DNA of 64,000 nt from Botrytis cinerea B05.10 (taxonomy: Eukaryota; Ascomycota; Leotiomycetes; Helotiales; Sclerotiniaceae). Made by a program: the position numbers and the translations under genes. The stretch spans positions 1,054,001 to 1,118,000 of the forward strand of contig NC_037317.1 of the NCBI RefSeq assembly GCF_000143535.2. The letters are read 5' to 3'. Under the pieces are notes generated by a model. That model was not told the origin of the DNA. It did not search any database and saw only the letters and a list, made by a program, of their open reading frames with translations. Each line of letters begins with the position of its first letter. Position 1 is the stretch's first letter. Below are positions 33,658-45,700 of this stretch, piece by piece.

Positions 33658-34778
33658 AAAGTCCACAAAGTTCACAACCACATCCACACCGAGAAAGCAA
33701 AGAAGAAAAAAATAAGAAAAAAAAAAGAGGGAAAAAAAGAGAAAGAAAAAAAAAAGCACAAATAGATCCAAACCTCCTCACACCCCATCCATAATCTCAC
33801 CAATCCTGCAATCTCTGCATCTACATCAGCATCAGCACCAAGGGGATAAATAGAATAGAGAATACCCAGCATTGCTATGTGTCAAAAGTACCTGCAACGC
33901 TTGGCTGTCGCTAAACATCTCCGCATCTATTGTCGAGAAAGAAAACAGAATAATAGACCAAGGCAGCAGCTAGCTAACATCCCTTCTAGAACATCAATCC
34001 ACCAATGTTATTAGACATATACAGAATGTCTCGAATGTCTTGCAGTACACCGTCTACATCGCTAGCACGATGCAATTCATTCTAGTTCAAGCTTAAGGTC
34101 AGGAACTTGAGAACAATGATATCCCACTATAATTCAAGACATTCAAGCTACCACATCACGGTGATCCTGTTGGCAGATCTTCTGCAGGACTTTGATGCCC
34201 GAGCCATTAGACTAAGAATGCTTGACATGAATGACACTTTCACTTTGTTTGCCAAATTTGAATATAATAAATTACTCAACAAAAAACTAAATTATGGTAT
34301 CTTGTGCCTAAACGCTTACTATATAAAGCATGAAATCCATGCACCATCCTGAGCAAAAGTTGCTTCATGCACCATGTTAACCTCAACCCCTTATTCCAAA
34401 CAATCATTTGTTTTTGTGCCATCGGCAACGACAAAGGTAACCTCGCACAATGCTAGAGCTATGTCTGTTGAATATATTAGCATATGAGTTGCAGATGAAA
34501 CCACATAAAGTATGCTGCTAGCAAAAGTGCCTCAGGTGAAAGATGAAAAGTCTACGTTGTCTTCCGCATTAGACACAAGTCTATCGGATTTAGCATGGAA
34601 TGTTTTTTGCATCATCGACAAATGGATGATTGTCCATTTCAATCAGAATAAAAGAAAATGTTGTAATTACCTGATTAGTATAACACCGAAAGTTGACGTG
34701 AAAATTGTGCTAAAAGTTCTATAAATCCCAATATTAGTATAATATTCCAGGACCTGTATCAATTGATGTTGAAGAAGA

Positions 34779-34879
34779 GTTCAACCAAAGTACTATCAGG
34801 TAATCGAACCAGTTTATTCGTCATTGTTGATCTGTATTTGATAGTACATGTTTTGTTCATCACTGTACTTTGGTTGAAC
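34779..34879. repeat. Nested inverted repeat
   Basis: Arms GTTCAACCAAAGTAC (34779-34793) and GTACTTTGGTTGAAC (34865-34879) are perfect 15-base reverse complements. A second pair, GTACTATCA (34790-34798) and TGATAGTAC (34839-34847), is nested and overlaps the outer left arm. Total span is 101 bp. Confidence 0.85.
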
Positions 34880-36404
34880 CTGCTGTTGAACGTAAAGGTA
34901 AAAGGATGTAACGTACAGTTGGCATGTCATCCCATGGTGGGGTCGTAGAAATGTTGGTAGCAAAAACAAACCGAAGTTGGCGCAACCATCAGTTGACGGT
35001 GCAAGTGTGCAAGTGTCAATTTCCCAATCTGCAAAACAATTAGCGTCCAGTATTCAAAATGAAAACTCAAGTACAAGAAGAATTGTGCAATAATTATCAG
35101 AAAGTCCGTTTGGTTAAGACAGGTTAATCACCACGGGAGCATAAGCTCGTTGGTAAGATAGGGGCGACACGATGTTCATCATAGAATGATTGCAGAGGGA
35201 GATTGAAAGTTGAAGGAGCTTACCATTGATGAAAGAGTCCTCCTACCATAATTTGTGGCGGAGGACCATTGTGTCGTTGTGTGTTTATGTTTTCTGTTGG
35301 AAGAAAAAAAAATCAGATTTGAATTGAAGAAGAGCTTGAGCACAGGAAAAAAATAAGCGAAAATGCGGTTAGCGCCGGCAGGTTCCGTTAGCATCACATG
35401 AACAAAATCGAATGTAGGCACCCTGCAATCATTCTTAGCTTCAATCCGCAATCCGAGGTAGGTACATGATAAATAAATTAAAGCCAGCCGAAGCCAGCTT
35501 TTAGAACCCTGTAATAAATGTTGAACCCACCCTTGAGACAGATAGGTTGATTCAATACTCTCGTCTTATATCGTCATTAGATAAATATTTGTTTCATGTA
35601 GGGAAGCCAAAGTCATAATAAAATCGGTATGCTAATTCAGTAGCTAGCCTTACAATAACAAAGATGCAAGGATTGCTCGTAAAAATCTTTAGCGGTATTT
35701 CGATCCAGTTTCAAGATCAAATTTGTTGTGAACCGGACTCTAAAGAAACAAAAATGAAATCTTCTCCTTGAATGCCAGAACGCCCATTATTGTGAGAATA
35801 TGCCAAGCTAAAACATATTGCCTTGGATTTGATATGCCATCCATTACATGGCAAGTTCCATTTATGTAGATGCCCAGATGAATAACGAACTGTTCCGACG
35901 CCTTTTCCATCCCCTCTTTTACTTGCTATGCATGAAATCCATCCCGTTTACCCAGACTGATGGTAATAGTACTCAAATCATGAGCTAATAAGTACCAACT
36001 CTTGCAGGCCAGCCAGCTTGCGCCCTTGAAATCGAAATAAAGTACGCCCGATGCGACAAATGATTGCAAAAAAATACCAGGGATCATAAAGAAAGTCCAT
36101 TAAAAAAAACACCATGCCAAATGCGTCCCTCCCCTTTCCAGCTTCTGCCACAACTCCCACAATTGCAACAACGCGATGGGGAATCTTATGATCGTGAACA
36201 CCCCGCTACAAAAATGTAAAATGCAACCTGATGCAGCACCGTTGGACTCCCCATTGACGAACCCTAGTACAAGACAAAATCGAAGCCATCACTCTACCAT
36301 ATCTGATAGGTGCAAATAATTAATCGCAGCAAATAAAACTCCCACAAATGACTGACTACATTGTTACACCTGTAACTCTCACCACATGCAGTGATTCCCA
36401 TCGT

Positions 36405-38042
36405 TTATCGTCCCATCATATATGCAGGAGGGAACCCGCCATTAGAGCCGTTCATCATTGGTGCTGGGCCACCAGCAGCCATAGCTGACGTAAAACCTTG
36501 ACCATTCCAATTGTTTGGTCCCCCAAATGAAGTATTAGAAGCATATTGATTACCACCCATAACGCCAGAATTCATCGCAGCAGCGTAACCCATTCTACCT
36601 GGTCCCAAACCAGGTGGTGCAGAAAGACCTGGAGGAGGTCCATTCGCAGTGCTGAAAGATCCCCCTAGGCCACCCATCATAACGCCGTTCATACCATGTA
36701 TGCCTCCTGGCACATTTGCAGGGCCTGGCGATGCCATTCCTGGGCCAGATCGAACACCAAGAGGATTCTTCGAAAAGCTCAGGCGAATCCCACCCTTGAT
36801 GCTGTTGTGCAAAGGATGCCCGTATAATTCATGGAGAGCTTTCGTTGCAAAAGAAGTGTCCTCGAATTCCACAAAACACATTGGGCCATTTTGCTTGGTC
36901 CTGAAACAAAGGCGCTTGTAGCCACGCTGCTTTGAGAACATGGATTTAAGCTCATCTTCCGAAGTATCGATTGGAAGATTCCCAACATACAAAGTGTTGC
37001 ATGGAGGATTTTGGTCCGCAGGATTGACAGGTGGGAAATTGTGGCGGTGATAGTGCTGACTTCCAAGTTGGTAGTGTTGAGGTGGCTGTGATACCGGTGA
37101 CATGGTATTTGCATTTGCCATGGTTGGCATACTCTGCTGGGACGCGTAAGATGACATGGAAGCTGGACCTCCAGCATTATTCGTCGCCAGAGATAAGCTT
37201 GCCATACGGGCGGTGATGGGAATTTGAGGGTTAGTCGGGCGTCGAGTTTGAATAGATGCAGCTCCATTTTCAGCATAAGCCACCGGGTCTTTGAGAAGTT
37301 CACCTGTCTCGTCATCTTCGCCTGAATCATTATTGATCAACGACTTTCCTGTAATGCGGGGGCGGTCATTGAGGTGATTTCCAATAGGAGATTGAGGAGA
37401 GAAGAGATTTTGATAACGAGCACTCGACTCGGGATTTGGCAATTCATTGTTTGCATAGTTTCCATTGTTATTTGTGGGTGAAACTCTTTGTGCAGTTGTG
37501 AAGGAATTGTTGAATCTTGAAGATTGTCGAGGGGTCGGACCTGCTGAAGAAGCCGTGGAGGAAGTGGAGCTGGATGGTCCAGCGTTTGTGTTCGTATCGA
37601 CAGTATATCGACGTGCGGTAGTGGGACTTCCATAAAGGATTTCCACCACCATATTCGCATCATTTGCAATATTTGGTTTTCCATCGAGCATGTTCTTGGC
37701 CTCGAGTGCGCCCGCATGGGACTTGAAGTGGAGAACAGCAGCTCGGAATCCTGCATCATCAGATTTCTCTGGAGACAATACTTCAGCTTCAGTAAACTCT
37801 TTAGACCATACTACCATTGATCGTAGTGCGTCTTCAGTGGTATTCAATGGTAAACGTCGGATTAAAATGGAACACGGTCCCGATGTGAATGATGCGCCAC
37901 CATTCGATTGTGGAGCACTTTGCGACGAAGTGTCTACTGCAAAGGCATTCATTGTAGCCATCGATAAGGATTGATATGGTTGTTGGTTGTTATTGGATTG
38001 ACGAAAGGCCTGGCCTTGTGGGACAAACACCTGGGCGTTCAT
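36405..38042 (-). CDS. Whi3-like RNA-binding protein (two RRMs)
   Basis: One exon of 545 residues. RRM1 is near residues 57-137 ([20 protein letters not shown], atypical RNP motifs), RRM2 near 347-425 ([20 protein letters not shown], then PMCFVEFED). Between them lies a 200-residue Asn/Ser/Gln-rich linker, and after RRM2 a Gly/Met/Asn/Pro-rich tail ending AYMMGR. The N-terminus is Gln/Asn-rich. This build (divergent first RRM, canonical C-terminal RRM, prion-like linkers) is that of the Whi3 family: RNA-binding proteins that bind cyclin and polarity mRNAs, form condensates and set cell-size or nuclear timing. In yeast and Ashbya Whi3 the well-defined RRM is C-terminal, which agrees. A long gene-free region with a purine-skewed plus strand lies upstream. 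Confidence 0.85.
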   Translation of the reverse strand: MNAQVFVPQGQAFRQSNNNQQPYQSLSMATMNAFAVDTSSQSAPQSNGGASFTSGPCSILIRRLPLNTTEDALRSMVVWSKEFTEAEVLSPEKSDDAGFRAAVLHFKSHAGALEAKNMLDGKPNIANDANMVVEILYGSPTTARRYTVDTNTNAGPSSSTSSTASSAGPTPRQSSRFNNSFTTAQRVSPTNNNGNYANNELPNPESSARYQNLFSPQSPIGNHLNDRPRITGKSLINNDSGEDDETGELLKDPVAYAENGAASIQTRRPTNPQIPITARMASLSLATNNAGGPASMSSYASQQSMPTMANANTMSPVSQPPQHYQLGSQHYHRHNFPPVNPADQNPPCNTLYVGNLPIDTSEDELKSMFSKQRGYKRLCFRTKQNGPMCFVEFEDTSFATKALHELYGHPLHNSIKGGIRLSFSKNPLGVRSGPGMASPGPANVPGGIHGMNGVMMGGLGGSFSTANGPPPGLSAPPGLGPGRMGYAAAMNSGVMGGNQYASNTSFGGPNNWNGQGFTSAMAAGGPAPMMNGSNGGFPPAYMMGR

Positions 38043-38460
38043 GGCATTCTCTGGTGGTAAAGTCGTGTTGAGGTGTGATTTTGTGATTACAATGTCGAGG
38101 TTTGTAATTGCTTAGAAACTCGAGGTGTCGCAAATAAAGAAGATGGGCCGAAAACGAAAACGAATAATGATTGGATTTTTGTTTCAACTCTTTCTCTGCA
38201 GAAGGGCAAGTTGTGAACGTGTGGGAAGATCACAAAAGGCTTGGGTACTTTTGCGACCGTAGTGCTGGTTGACGCGCTCGAAGGTTATGTGGTGTTCGGG
38301 TAAGAAAGTGGTAGGGGGCGGATGCGGGTGAGAAGGTTGATTATCGAAATAAGATTAGAGTGGAGAGGTGATCGTAACGATAAGGAAGCTTTCGCGCAAA
38401 CGGGTTGGCTGGAATTCCTGGCTGTTAAATATGTGTGTGGAATGATGGCAAGTGAAGGGT

Positions 38461-38520
38461 GAGGGGTGAGGAGTGAGGAGTGAGGAGTGAGGAGTGAGGA
38501 GTGAGGAGTGAGGAGTGAGG
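38461..38520 (+). repeat. (GAGGAGT)n heptamer minisatellite
   Basis: About eight tandem heptamer units, GAGGAGT, with a slightly different first copy (GAGGGGT). Confidence 0.9.
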
Positions 38521-39029
38521 TGTGGTGAGGTGTGTGAGAGGTGTGTGTATTATTGCGGGCTGATGAGATTTGCGCAATAGATGGTGGGAAGAGGAAGGAG
38601 TGTGGTAAGAAGGCCTTGCGGTGTGATCTTGTTGTTCTTTGTACAAATATCGTAATTGTATTGATTTTATGGTTGGAAATCTTTCTTTCTATTGGAACAA
38701 GATTCGTACGAGTTGACTTGTCAAATATGCGGTACCTGACGATGAATGACGACCGTGCGATGTACCGGCCGAACGAGGAAGTTTAGGTAGGTTTCCACTA
38801 TCCTATCCCACGGATCCCTTTCAATCCTTTCGCGCGCGTGTATCAGACTATAGCTGCAATAACGTTTATATCAATCTGAGGAGAGGGATCTTGCGACCTG
38901 AATCGGACGACAGTTTCCAATTGTGTATGATTTAATTGTAGAGGCAAAGGTTGGGATCCAAGTGCTGTATCAAGTGCGTATGTAAGAATGACGGAGATAA
39001 TATTGCGATGGATTGATAAGAAAGTTGGC

Positions 39030-39064
39030 TGGTGGTGGTGGTGGTGGTGGTGTTGGTGGTGGTG
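39030..39064 (+). repeat. (GGT)n microsatellite
   Basis: About eleven GGT units with one interruption (GTT). Confidence 0.85.
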
Positions 39065-39469
39065 GCCTTTCTCGACTTTTACAATTAAAGAACAGAAGGA
39101 CACGAAGAATTATGTGTGACTCGATGAAATGAGAAGAAGTGTGGAGGTTGGCGTCAAAAGTCTTCGTGGAAAATGGAATGCAGAAAATGGCTGGAGAGCT
39201 GCAATTGTCTCTTTCTTCTCTCTTTCAAGCCAAGGCAAGGTGATGTGATGTGATGTATGGAAAAAAGAGGTTTGAGGTAGGTGGTCTATTCAATCATCGA
39301 AATTTGAGGGGGGGGATTGCTAGGGGCTAGGTGCGAGGTGATTACTTTGGGGATTCCAGGAAGATTGTATGGAGAAGAGAGAATCTGAGGGTTTCTATTG
39401 GCTGATACTCGATAAGATACACTGGAGCTAATTTAGTTCGTGCAGCATGCAGATAGCGGGATTTCTTTG

Positions 39470-39504
39470 CACACACACACACACACAGACATACACACAC
39501 ACAC
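39470..39504 (+). repeat. (AC)n microsatellite, interrupted
   Basis: Two AC runs separated by AGACAT. Confidence 0.85.
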
Positions 39505-42500
39505 TGCAAGTCTGCAACTAGAGAGAGACAGAGACAGGTGTGAGAACAAATATGGAAGAGTGCGTAGGTGGAGGTCGCAGGCAGGCAGGGGAGGGAGAAG
39601 TGACCACCCCCTCGTCGAAAAGAGCATCGCCGTAATATAATACAACACAAATAAACATAAATTCTGAGGTAAGCGGTGGTTCATCGTCAGGGGAAACAAA
39701 CAGAAATCCCCTGGGCCTGGTAAAGCGAGTGCCTAGACAGGACAGAGCAGCAATTTCACATTGAGAAGTGCGGGATGGGATGGGAATTGGCATGCGGATG
39801 GCGTATTTGTAGATGTAGATGCACTAGTTGTGGATATGGATGCAGAGTCGCAATGGATGCAAGTGAGGGAGGCAAAATGTGCACACTAATCCTGGGATAT
39901 AATCGATACCTAATAAGGCATCTCTGCTAACGTTTCTCGTTGCTTGGTGACTCTGGGTATATTATATTATATACACGAGTAAGTAGGAAGTATCCTGGGT
40001 CTCCGAGAATGCTAAATATCATTCACGCATTGATGGATGGAATGGATGGTAGATGCTGATGAAGCATTCAAAGCTCTACAGCAAATGCTTGTCTGTTCAT
40101 TCGTACCCAATGATACCTAAGTCTTTTCCTCATCTCCGCCCTTCTTCCTTGCTCCCATCTCTTCTTTCCGAGGACTAGGTGGTAATAAAGAGGCGATCAC
40201 GTCTTCCATGTTCCATGTTCCTGATTGTCTGATTTTCATGCTCACTCGTTTGGAATATGGGGAAACTTGGGAGAGCTCTAGATTGCTGGTCAATGCAGAG
40301 ATTGTCTTTGTAATACAGACCGACCGACCGACCGACAGATAAACCACATCATCAAATCTCTACTTTGTATTTCATCTACTCAAAGTTTCTCTTCATTGCT
40401 GTATCGGTAAGTATTCGAATCAAATCAGATAATTCCCATTGCCGTTCAAGGAAAGGAACAAATAGAAGCCGGCCGGACAACTACTTCTAATGTACACACC
40501 CATAACCCTTTAACCCTTTTCCTCTTCCGCTCATCGTCCAGTAATCTTACGAGCCCTTTCCAAAAAAATCCTTGATATCCTTGGACCCTTGAAGCAGGGC
40601 GACACACATCATCGAAATCTCCAATGATCGTCAATAGTGATATCTCGAGGTTGTGAAACTAGTCAATTCTCGGAAACTTGATAGAAAAAAGTTGGTTTCT
40701 TCTCCGATTCGTCCCAATTCGGATAATAAAGAGATCCGTCAATCATCTTTTCCTTTGTGACACCCCTCCCTCTCGACTATGGTTTTTTTCGGTCGATGTT
40801 TCTCTTCCTTTTAGCGTGGGAGTATTCCCTCTCGGGCAGTCCGGAGATTTCAGTGATAGACAAATATCAGTAGAATCGAAAATTATTCCTATGCTAGACA
40901 TTTGAGATATTGAAATGCCCAGACTAGTCTCGGTGCTCGCAAATGAATATGGATATGGAATCTCGTTTGTTGGGAACTATCCAAACCACTTGCTGCAATG
41001 AGATGTTGGTCTCGTGTCTCACAAATGCTGCTAATCCAACCTTTCGTTGCAGGTATAGGCAACGTGCATTGAATGATTTTCTGGGGATGAGCTCGACTCA
41101 AGCCAGGATGCCACGAGTGATAGCAGGAGGGAGAAGTTGTTTGTTACCGTCACACCAAACGGATTCGTGATGTGATAAACGCTTGAGCACTGTTGACAGG
41201 TTGATTGGCTCTCCAAGACCAGGGGAATGCAATTCAAGAGTGAATGTTCTCAGGGTTTTCGAATGCATGGAGTTGCAACCCGTGGGAGTGTCTCAGAAGG
41301 CCAAAAGTTTATTTTATTCGTTCTTCGTTTGATTTGGAACCGAGTTTCGCAGGGTAGGGGGATTGATTTTTGATGTGAAATATATCTTGATGTCATGAGA
41401 GGAACCTTGCATCTCACCCTCGAACTCGAACTCAAACTCGGACAGGAAAGCAAAAGAGAAGGGGGGAGAAGGAGGGAACGAAGGTGTCTTCCGTATAAAT
41501 TCATATCGGCAGAAAGCTGTTGATCATGATGATATGCCACAGGAAGGATAACAATGAATCCTCCATCTATCGCGCACGTCCCAATATGCGGACCGTTTCA
41601 TTTTCATCTCGCCCATAAGTCTAACGGAGGCTACGGAACAATTATCTCGATTTTAATTGGGGCCAAGAAGCTGCATGAGGAAAAGATGTGAGGAATCAGG
41701 ATCGTTGGAACATTATTTAGTGTGGGGGAAGGATGGGAAGCATACAAAGAATGAACAGGAGCGAGGGACCGAGGGGAGGGAGCTTTGACTCTTGGAACCT
41801 TTTGACGGCCGGTACAAGCAAAAGCTCGAAGGCCAAAAACCCTGCAGATGCAAGCTTCACCCATTTCTACTAAACCTTTTCAAGACGATTCTAGGTTCAA
41901 GGATTGTCAGCCGGAAGATGGACCCATCCTTGCCATTCATTCAATTTCTTGGTTTTCTCTATCCTCTTTGACTACGAGAGTGGATGCTATGCGATACAAG
42001 GCTTGAGAAGACACAGAGAACAAGGGGGGATCGTTGCAGACAAATGGTTGGGTCGACGAGATGATTGTGAATGGCCGTGAAGAATTTATATCGTCCCGCC
42101 ATTCTGGCATCTATCGTTCTGGTCGCAATTTGATCTGCTGACAAGTTCACTGCCAGATTGATAGAAAGGTTGATATGCCGAATATTGTGAAACTGGTCAC
42201 TTGCATGGTCGTGTTGGTCTGGACTTTCGTCATACAAACGAGCATCCAAACCCATTGTCGAACATTACTGCAAGTAAGGTCCATCTTCTTACCGTGGTCA
42301 AACGGTTGGATCACTTACTGCGCGGACATTATTTGGGCACTCGGGTACGTACCTACATTTACCATCTCTTTTCAAGCACTCGCACTGGAGTGTATTGACG
42401 AGCTTACCCGTCTCTTAGATACGAAAGCTAAAGAAATTACAGTGGCGGTTGGCTCGAGTGGGATGGTAATATGAGGGGTATTTTCTGCATCAGCTTATCG

Positions 42501-43363
42501 TCATTGGTGTCAGGTGCGGCTGACGATAGTTTCCCCCGGGTGTTCATCCACTCTTCCCCTGAGCAAGGCTTTCGAGCTCATGCTTGGCCTTCAGGAATCA
42601 GAAACTCTCTCCCCAGGAATAGCATTTGGGATTGCGAGACATTCTGTGGTCGATATGATTGGCAGCCTTCCGCCTCGTCGTCCCCTGCTTCGTATATTGA
42701 ATCGGTGTTCAAATATACCTCGGAGAATAAGTAAGATCCAGTACTCCAACCACTACACGATCAATCATACCAGTGGCTTTTCAGACACTGTACATTGAAA
42801 AGTGGTTTCCATCTGACAAAATTGAGACAAACACAAACCCTTCAATCGGTACGGATATTCACATAGTCATGATTGCATCATTATTGTGAGATGACAACCT
42901 GCATATCTATATCTTCTTAAGACGAAAGTATTGAAATGGATGAGTGATCACATCAATCGTGAAACCAAAACGTATCATTTTCAAGTGCAAATTTGACATT
43001 AGATAGCGAGTAGATTGATAACATTTCCTCTCATAATGATCTCCCACATGTTTCGCAAAAATCATCTCATCTAAATCTGACAATCATATACATCCATCCC
43101 GTGCATTCGTCTCTATCGCGACTATCCTGCAATTGGCCCAAAGTCCGCTTCGCAAACCACTCACAAAAACTCCTCCATCACAAAACCATTCTAGTAACTC
43201 GCTTCATTGAGGTGTACACCCACAACTCGAGTCAATTAGCCAATCACAACAGTTGATTGAGTAGCTCTTTGTCTTAATGCCTCATCACTTTGTGCTCTAT
43301 TCATATATTTTTATTCACCAACCCCTAACATCAAATCAGGCAAACAACTTGATTTCCTAGCTA

Positions 43364-43434
43364 GCTTCTGTGGTCCAATGGTTAGGATTCCACCCTTCCA
43401 AGGTGGAGGTTCGTGTTCGATTCACGGCAGTTGC
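43364..43434 (+). tRNA. tRNA-Gly (anticodon TCC), possibly defective acceptor stem
   Basis: 71 bases fold as a cloverleaf: D arm GTCC / GGAT with an AATGGTTA loop, anticodon stem CCACC / GGTGG around the loop CTTCCAA (anticodon TCC at 43397-43399, Gly), and a T arm TCGTG / CACGG with loop TTCGATT. The A and B boxes (TGGTCCAATGG, GTTCGATTC) are intact. The acceptor pairs GCTTCTG with CAGTTGC, leaving two adjacent T-T mismatches at pairs 3:70 and 4:69. No intron is seen. A T6 tract seven bases downstream would end pol III transcription. So it is either a functional tRNA with a weak stem or a recent pseudogene. Confidence 0.8.
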
Positions 43435-43440
43435 AAAATC

Positions 43441-43446
43441 TTTTTT
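43441..43446 (+). terminator. Pol III T-tract terminator
   Basis: Six T directly after the tRNA 3' flank (AAAATC), the normal pol III stop signal. Confidence 0.7.
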
Positions 43447-44152
43447 GGGGGTTTTTTTGGGGGGTATTTTGAAAGCGCATCCAGTGCAGCAGAGGTGAAA
43501 CTCGAGAATTTGAGTACGAAGCAGTGATCTTTGGAGATTTCACTTTTCGGGGGGCCGGTGGGGAGCTGGGTGGTAGAATTGCATCGGCTTATATTCGGGT
43601 AGTGAATCAATCAAAGGACCTGCTTTAGGTGGGTGTTCAATTGCATTTTACTTCATTTCTTCTCCATTCGGAGAAATAAACTGTCTTGCATGTTCTTCCG
43701 ACGGTCATTTTTCATCATACACCACCTCCTCCAAGTTTCAGGGTCAGAGATTTGAGACGAAGATGAAGCCAGTATCTTTTGGGAAGAGTCGATTGACGGG
43801 TTCCAGACCCTGGAAGTGGAGAACCAGATGTCGCAGTAGCTAGCTACATCGTAGTTATTAGTGCATTGGCTTTGGGTTGGGTAGTGAGTGGGTGGGGTTA
43901 CCTGATGATCGATCTCTTCCAAATCCAAAATGTACATCCAAGAATTATTAGAGTTTTGAATACGTTGACATGGGATTCGATAGTTTGGTCTCGTAGATAG
44001 TTGGATACTTTTTCAATATTCGATATTGGTTGTTTGGTATCGGTGCTAGGGAGAGTAGTTATCTCTCTATCTATCTATTGGGTTTGGGGGCTAGTGGGCT
44101 GGTGGGCTGGTGGAATTGAATGGTTGGGGGGTCGTGTTATACTGTGCGAGTG

Positions 44153-44172
44153 TGTGTGTGTGTGTGTGTGTA
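44153..44172 (+). repeat. (GT)n microsatellite
   Basis: About ten GT units. Confidence 0.9.
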
Positions 44173-44793
44173 TGGATGGGTATGTACAAACATGTTTTGA
44201 GTAATGTACGAGTGGGTGTGGGATATTAATGCAGATATACAGGTAGATGTATGTCATCCACCACACGGCACCCATCACCGCTCGATAATGGTCGATTTTA
44301 TATAGTGTTTACTAGATAGATAAGGTCGGTTGCATTTGAATGAATATGTATATATATATATGTTGATTCATAGAATACATGGAATATCTATACAAAAAGT
44401 TCACCTCCCCTCACTTCACCTCACCAGTTAAGTTAAGTCGCTACCAGCTCATATCTTGAGAACGCGCTCGAGAGTTCGACAAGGTAGGTAGATAGGTAGG
44501 TAGATATGTAGATGTGTATCTCCAACCTCGAGAATGTTCTTATATCTATATCTATATCTATCTATATCTACATTATCTCCGAGCAGGCCAACTTCCAAAG
44601 CAGGCTGCTGGTATATATGTTTATATATATGTTTATACAAGTCACGAATTGAATTGAATTGAATCGGATGGGATGGGATCGAATCGAGTAACTCGAAGAT
44701 ACATGATATCGATATCGATATCGATACAATTTTTTCACAGAAAATCAAAATCAAACCCAGAATGCGGTGTCAGAACTGCATATCGGTCGTTTG

Positions 44794-44823
44794 ACTTGCT
44801 ACTTGCTACTTGCTACTTGCTAC
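44794..44823 (+). repeat. (ACTTGCT)n heptamer repeat
   Basis: Four perfect heptamer units plus a partial fifth. Confidence 0.9.
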
Positions 44824-45180
44824 CTGAAGATTTGTATTCGGAATTAGAAGGAAGGAAGCAAGGCCTGGGCCTGGGTTGATAAATGTATATATATATATAT
44901 ACATATATACATGACTCCTATAGCTAGGGAGTGGTTCGTTTGTAGGTACTAGGTATGAGGTATTAGGTATCAGATAGAACTCAGAGGAAAGAAAAGAAAT
45001 CCGTGTTCATTCTTGTTCTGATTCTGGGGTTTCCTCGTATTGGATTCCCTCGAGTGTCTCTCTCTCCGGGAATCAATATCATCACAGTGGGAGAATATCG
45101 TACAGACACGCATTCTCTCTTTTCTTTAAATGGTTTTTTTTTTTTGGTTTATTCATATCTAGGATCTTTTCTAATACCCG

Positions 45181-45211
45181 CCCCCCCCCGCCCCCCCCCC
45201 CCCCCCCCCCC
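45181..45211 (+). repeat. Poly-C tract with one G
   Basis: Thirty-one bases, all C apart from a G at 45190, followed by a (CT)n run. Confidence 0.9.
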
Positions 45212-45406
45212 TCTCTCTCTTCAACCCGATGACCTGAGGCTTGGTAAAGGATACCTTTTTGGGGGGTATGTTTATTTGCCGTTTAGAACTCCTGGGGCCA
45301 GATACATACATAAACGCATTACACATGCACATGTATATGTATGCCCCCTCCAACTCCAAACCATTCTCAAGCATCCAAACATCAAACTCCAGAAACGCAG
45401 ATTGCC

Positions 45407-45433
45407 AAAAAAAAAAAAAAAAAAAAAAAAAAA
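45407..45433 (+). repeat. Poly-A tract (27)
   Basis: Uninterrupted A run in the 3' flank of the GTPase gene. Confidence 0.9.
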
Positions 45434-45700
45434 CCATCACCAAAGACCTTGATTCTCATTATCTCAACATCTCATCTTTATTTCAAGACTCTATACATAA
45501 AAAAAAAGACTTTTCTCCTGATCCTTCTACATTCCCTTCCCTATCTCACGCATTTCCATCCCCTCAATGGTTCGTAATCTTCACATCCCTTCTATATCCA
45601 CTCATACATACATACACACCCAAACATATTCCTTCCACTCTAGACACGCCAATCATCAAATTACCACACCCACCCATTGACGCCCATCCCATAAAGATAA

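Larger units (their letters stand above)
32102..36404. other. 4.3 kb convergent gene-free region
   Basis: Between PEX16 and the Whi3-like gene stops. The left half (32.8-33.9 kb) is full of simple repeats and A/C-rich; the middle (34.0-36.3 kb) is AT-rich with different, more even composition, no tandem repeats and a nested palindrome, perhaps a decayed mobile element. Open frames are all under about 90 codons and unrecognised. Confidence 0.45.
38043..43363. other. 5.3 kb gene-free region upstream of Whi3-like gene
   Basis: It starts as the likely promoter and leader of the Whi3-like gene (sense strand C/T-rich to about 39.8 kb). It holds a heptamer minisatellite, a (GGT)n array, (AC)n and a (CGAC)n repeat. 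From about 40.1 kb there are scattered frames of 60-100 codons (for example 40117-40347 and 42175-42474) with no recognisable domain. Nothing is assigned. Confidence 0.4.
43435..45700. other. Gene-free region between tRNA-Gly and the Rap-type GTPase
   Basis: 2.3 kb with (GT)n, a CTTGCTA heptamer repeat, a long C tract and an A27 tract. No gene is recognised. The right end is the 3' UTR of the minus-strand GTPase. Confidence 0.45.

Noticed and set aside
40117..40634. Two small minus-strand frames (76 and 62 codons) that might be exons of one gene
   Set aside because: The reading across the gap has no convincing splice sites, and neither part is recognised.
42175..42798. Overlapping plus-strand frames of 65-99 codons
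   Set aside because: Mutually overlapping frames with no family match and no consistent splice pattern.
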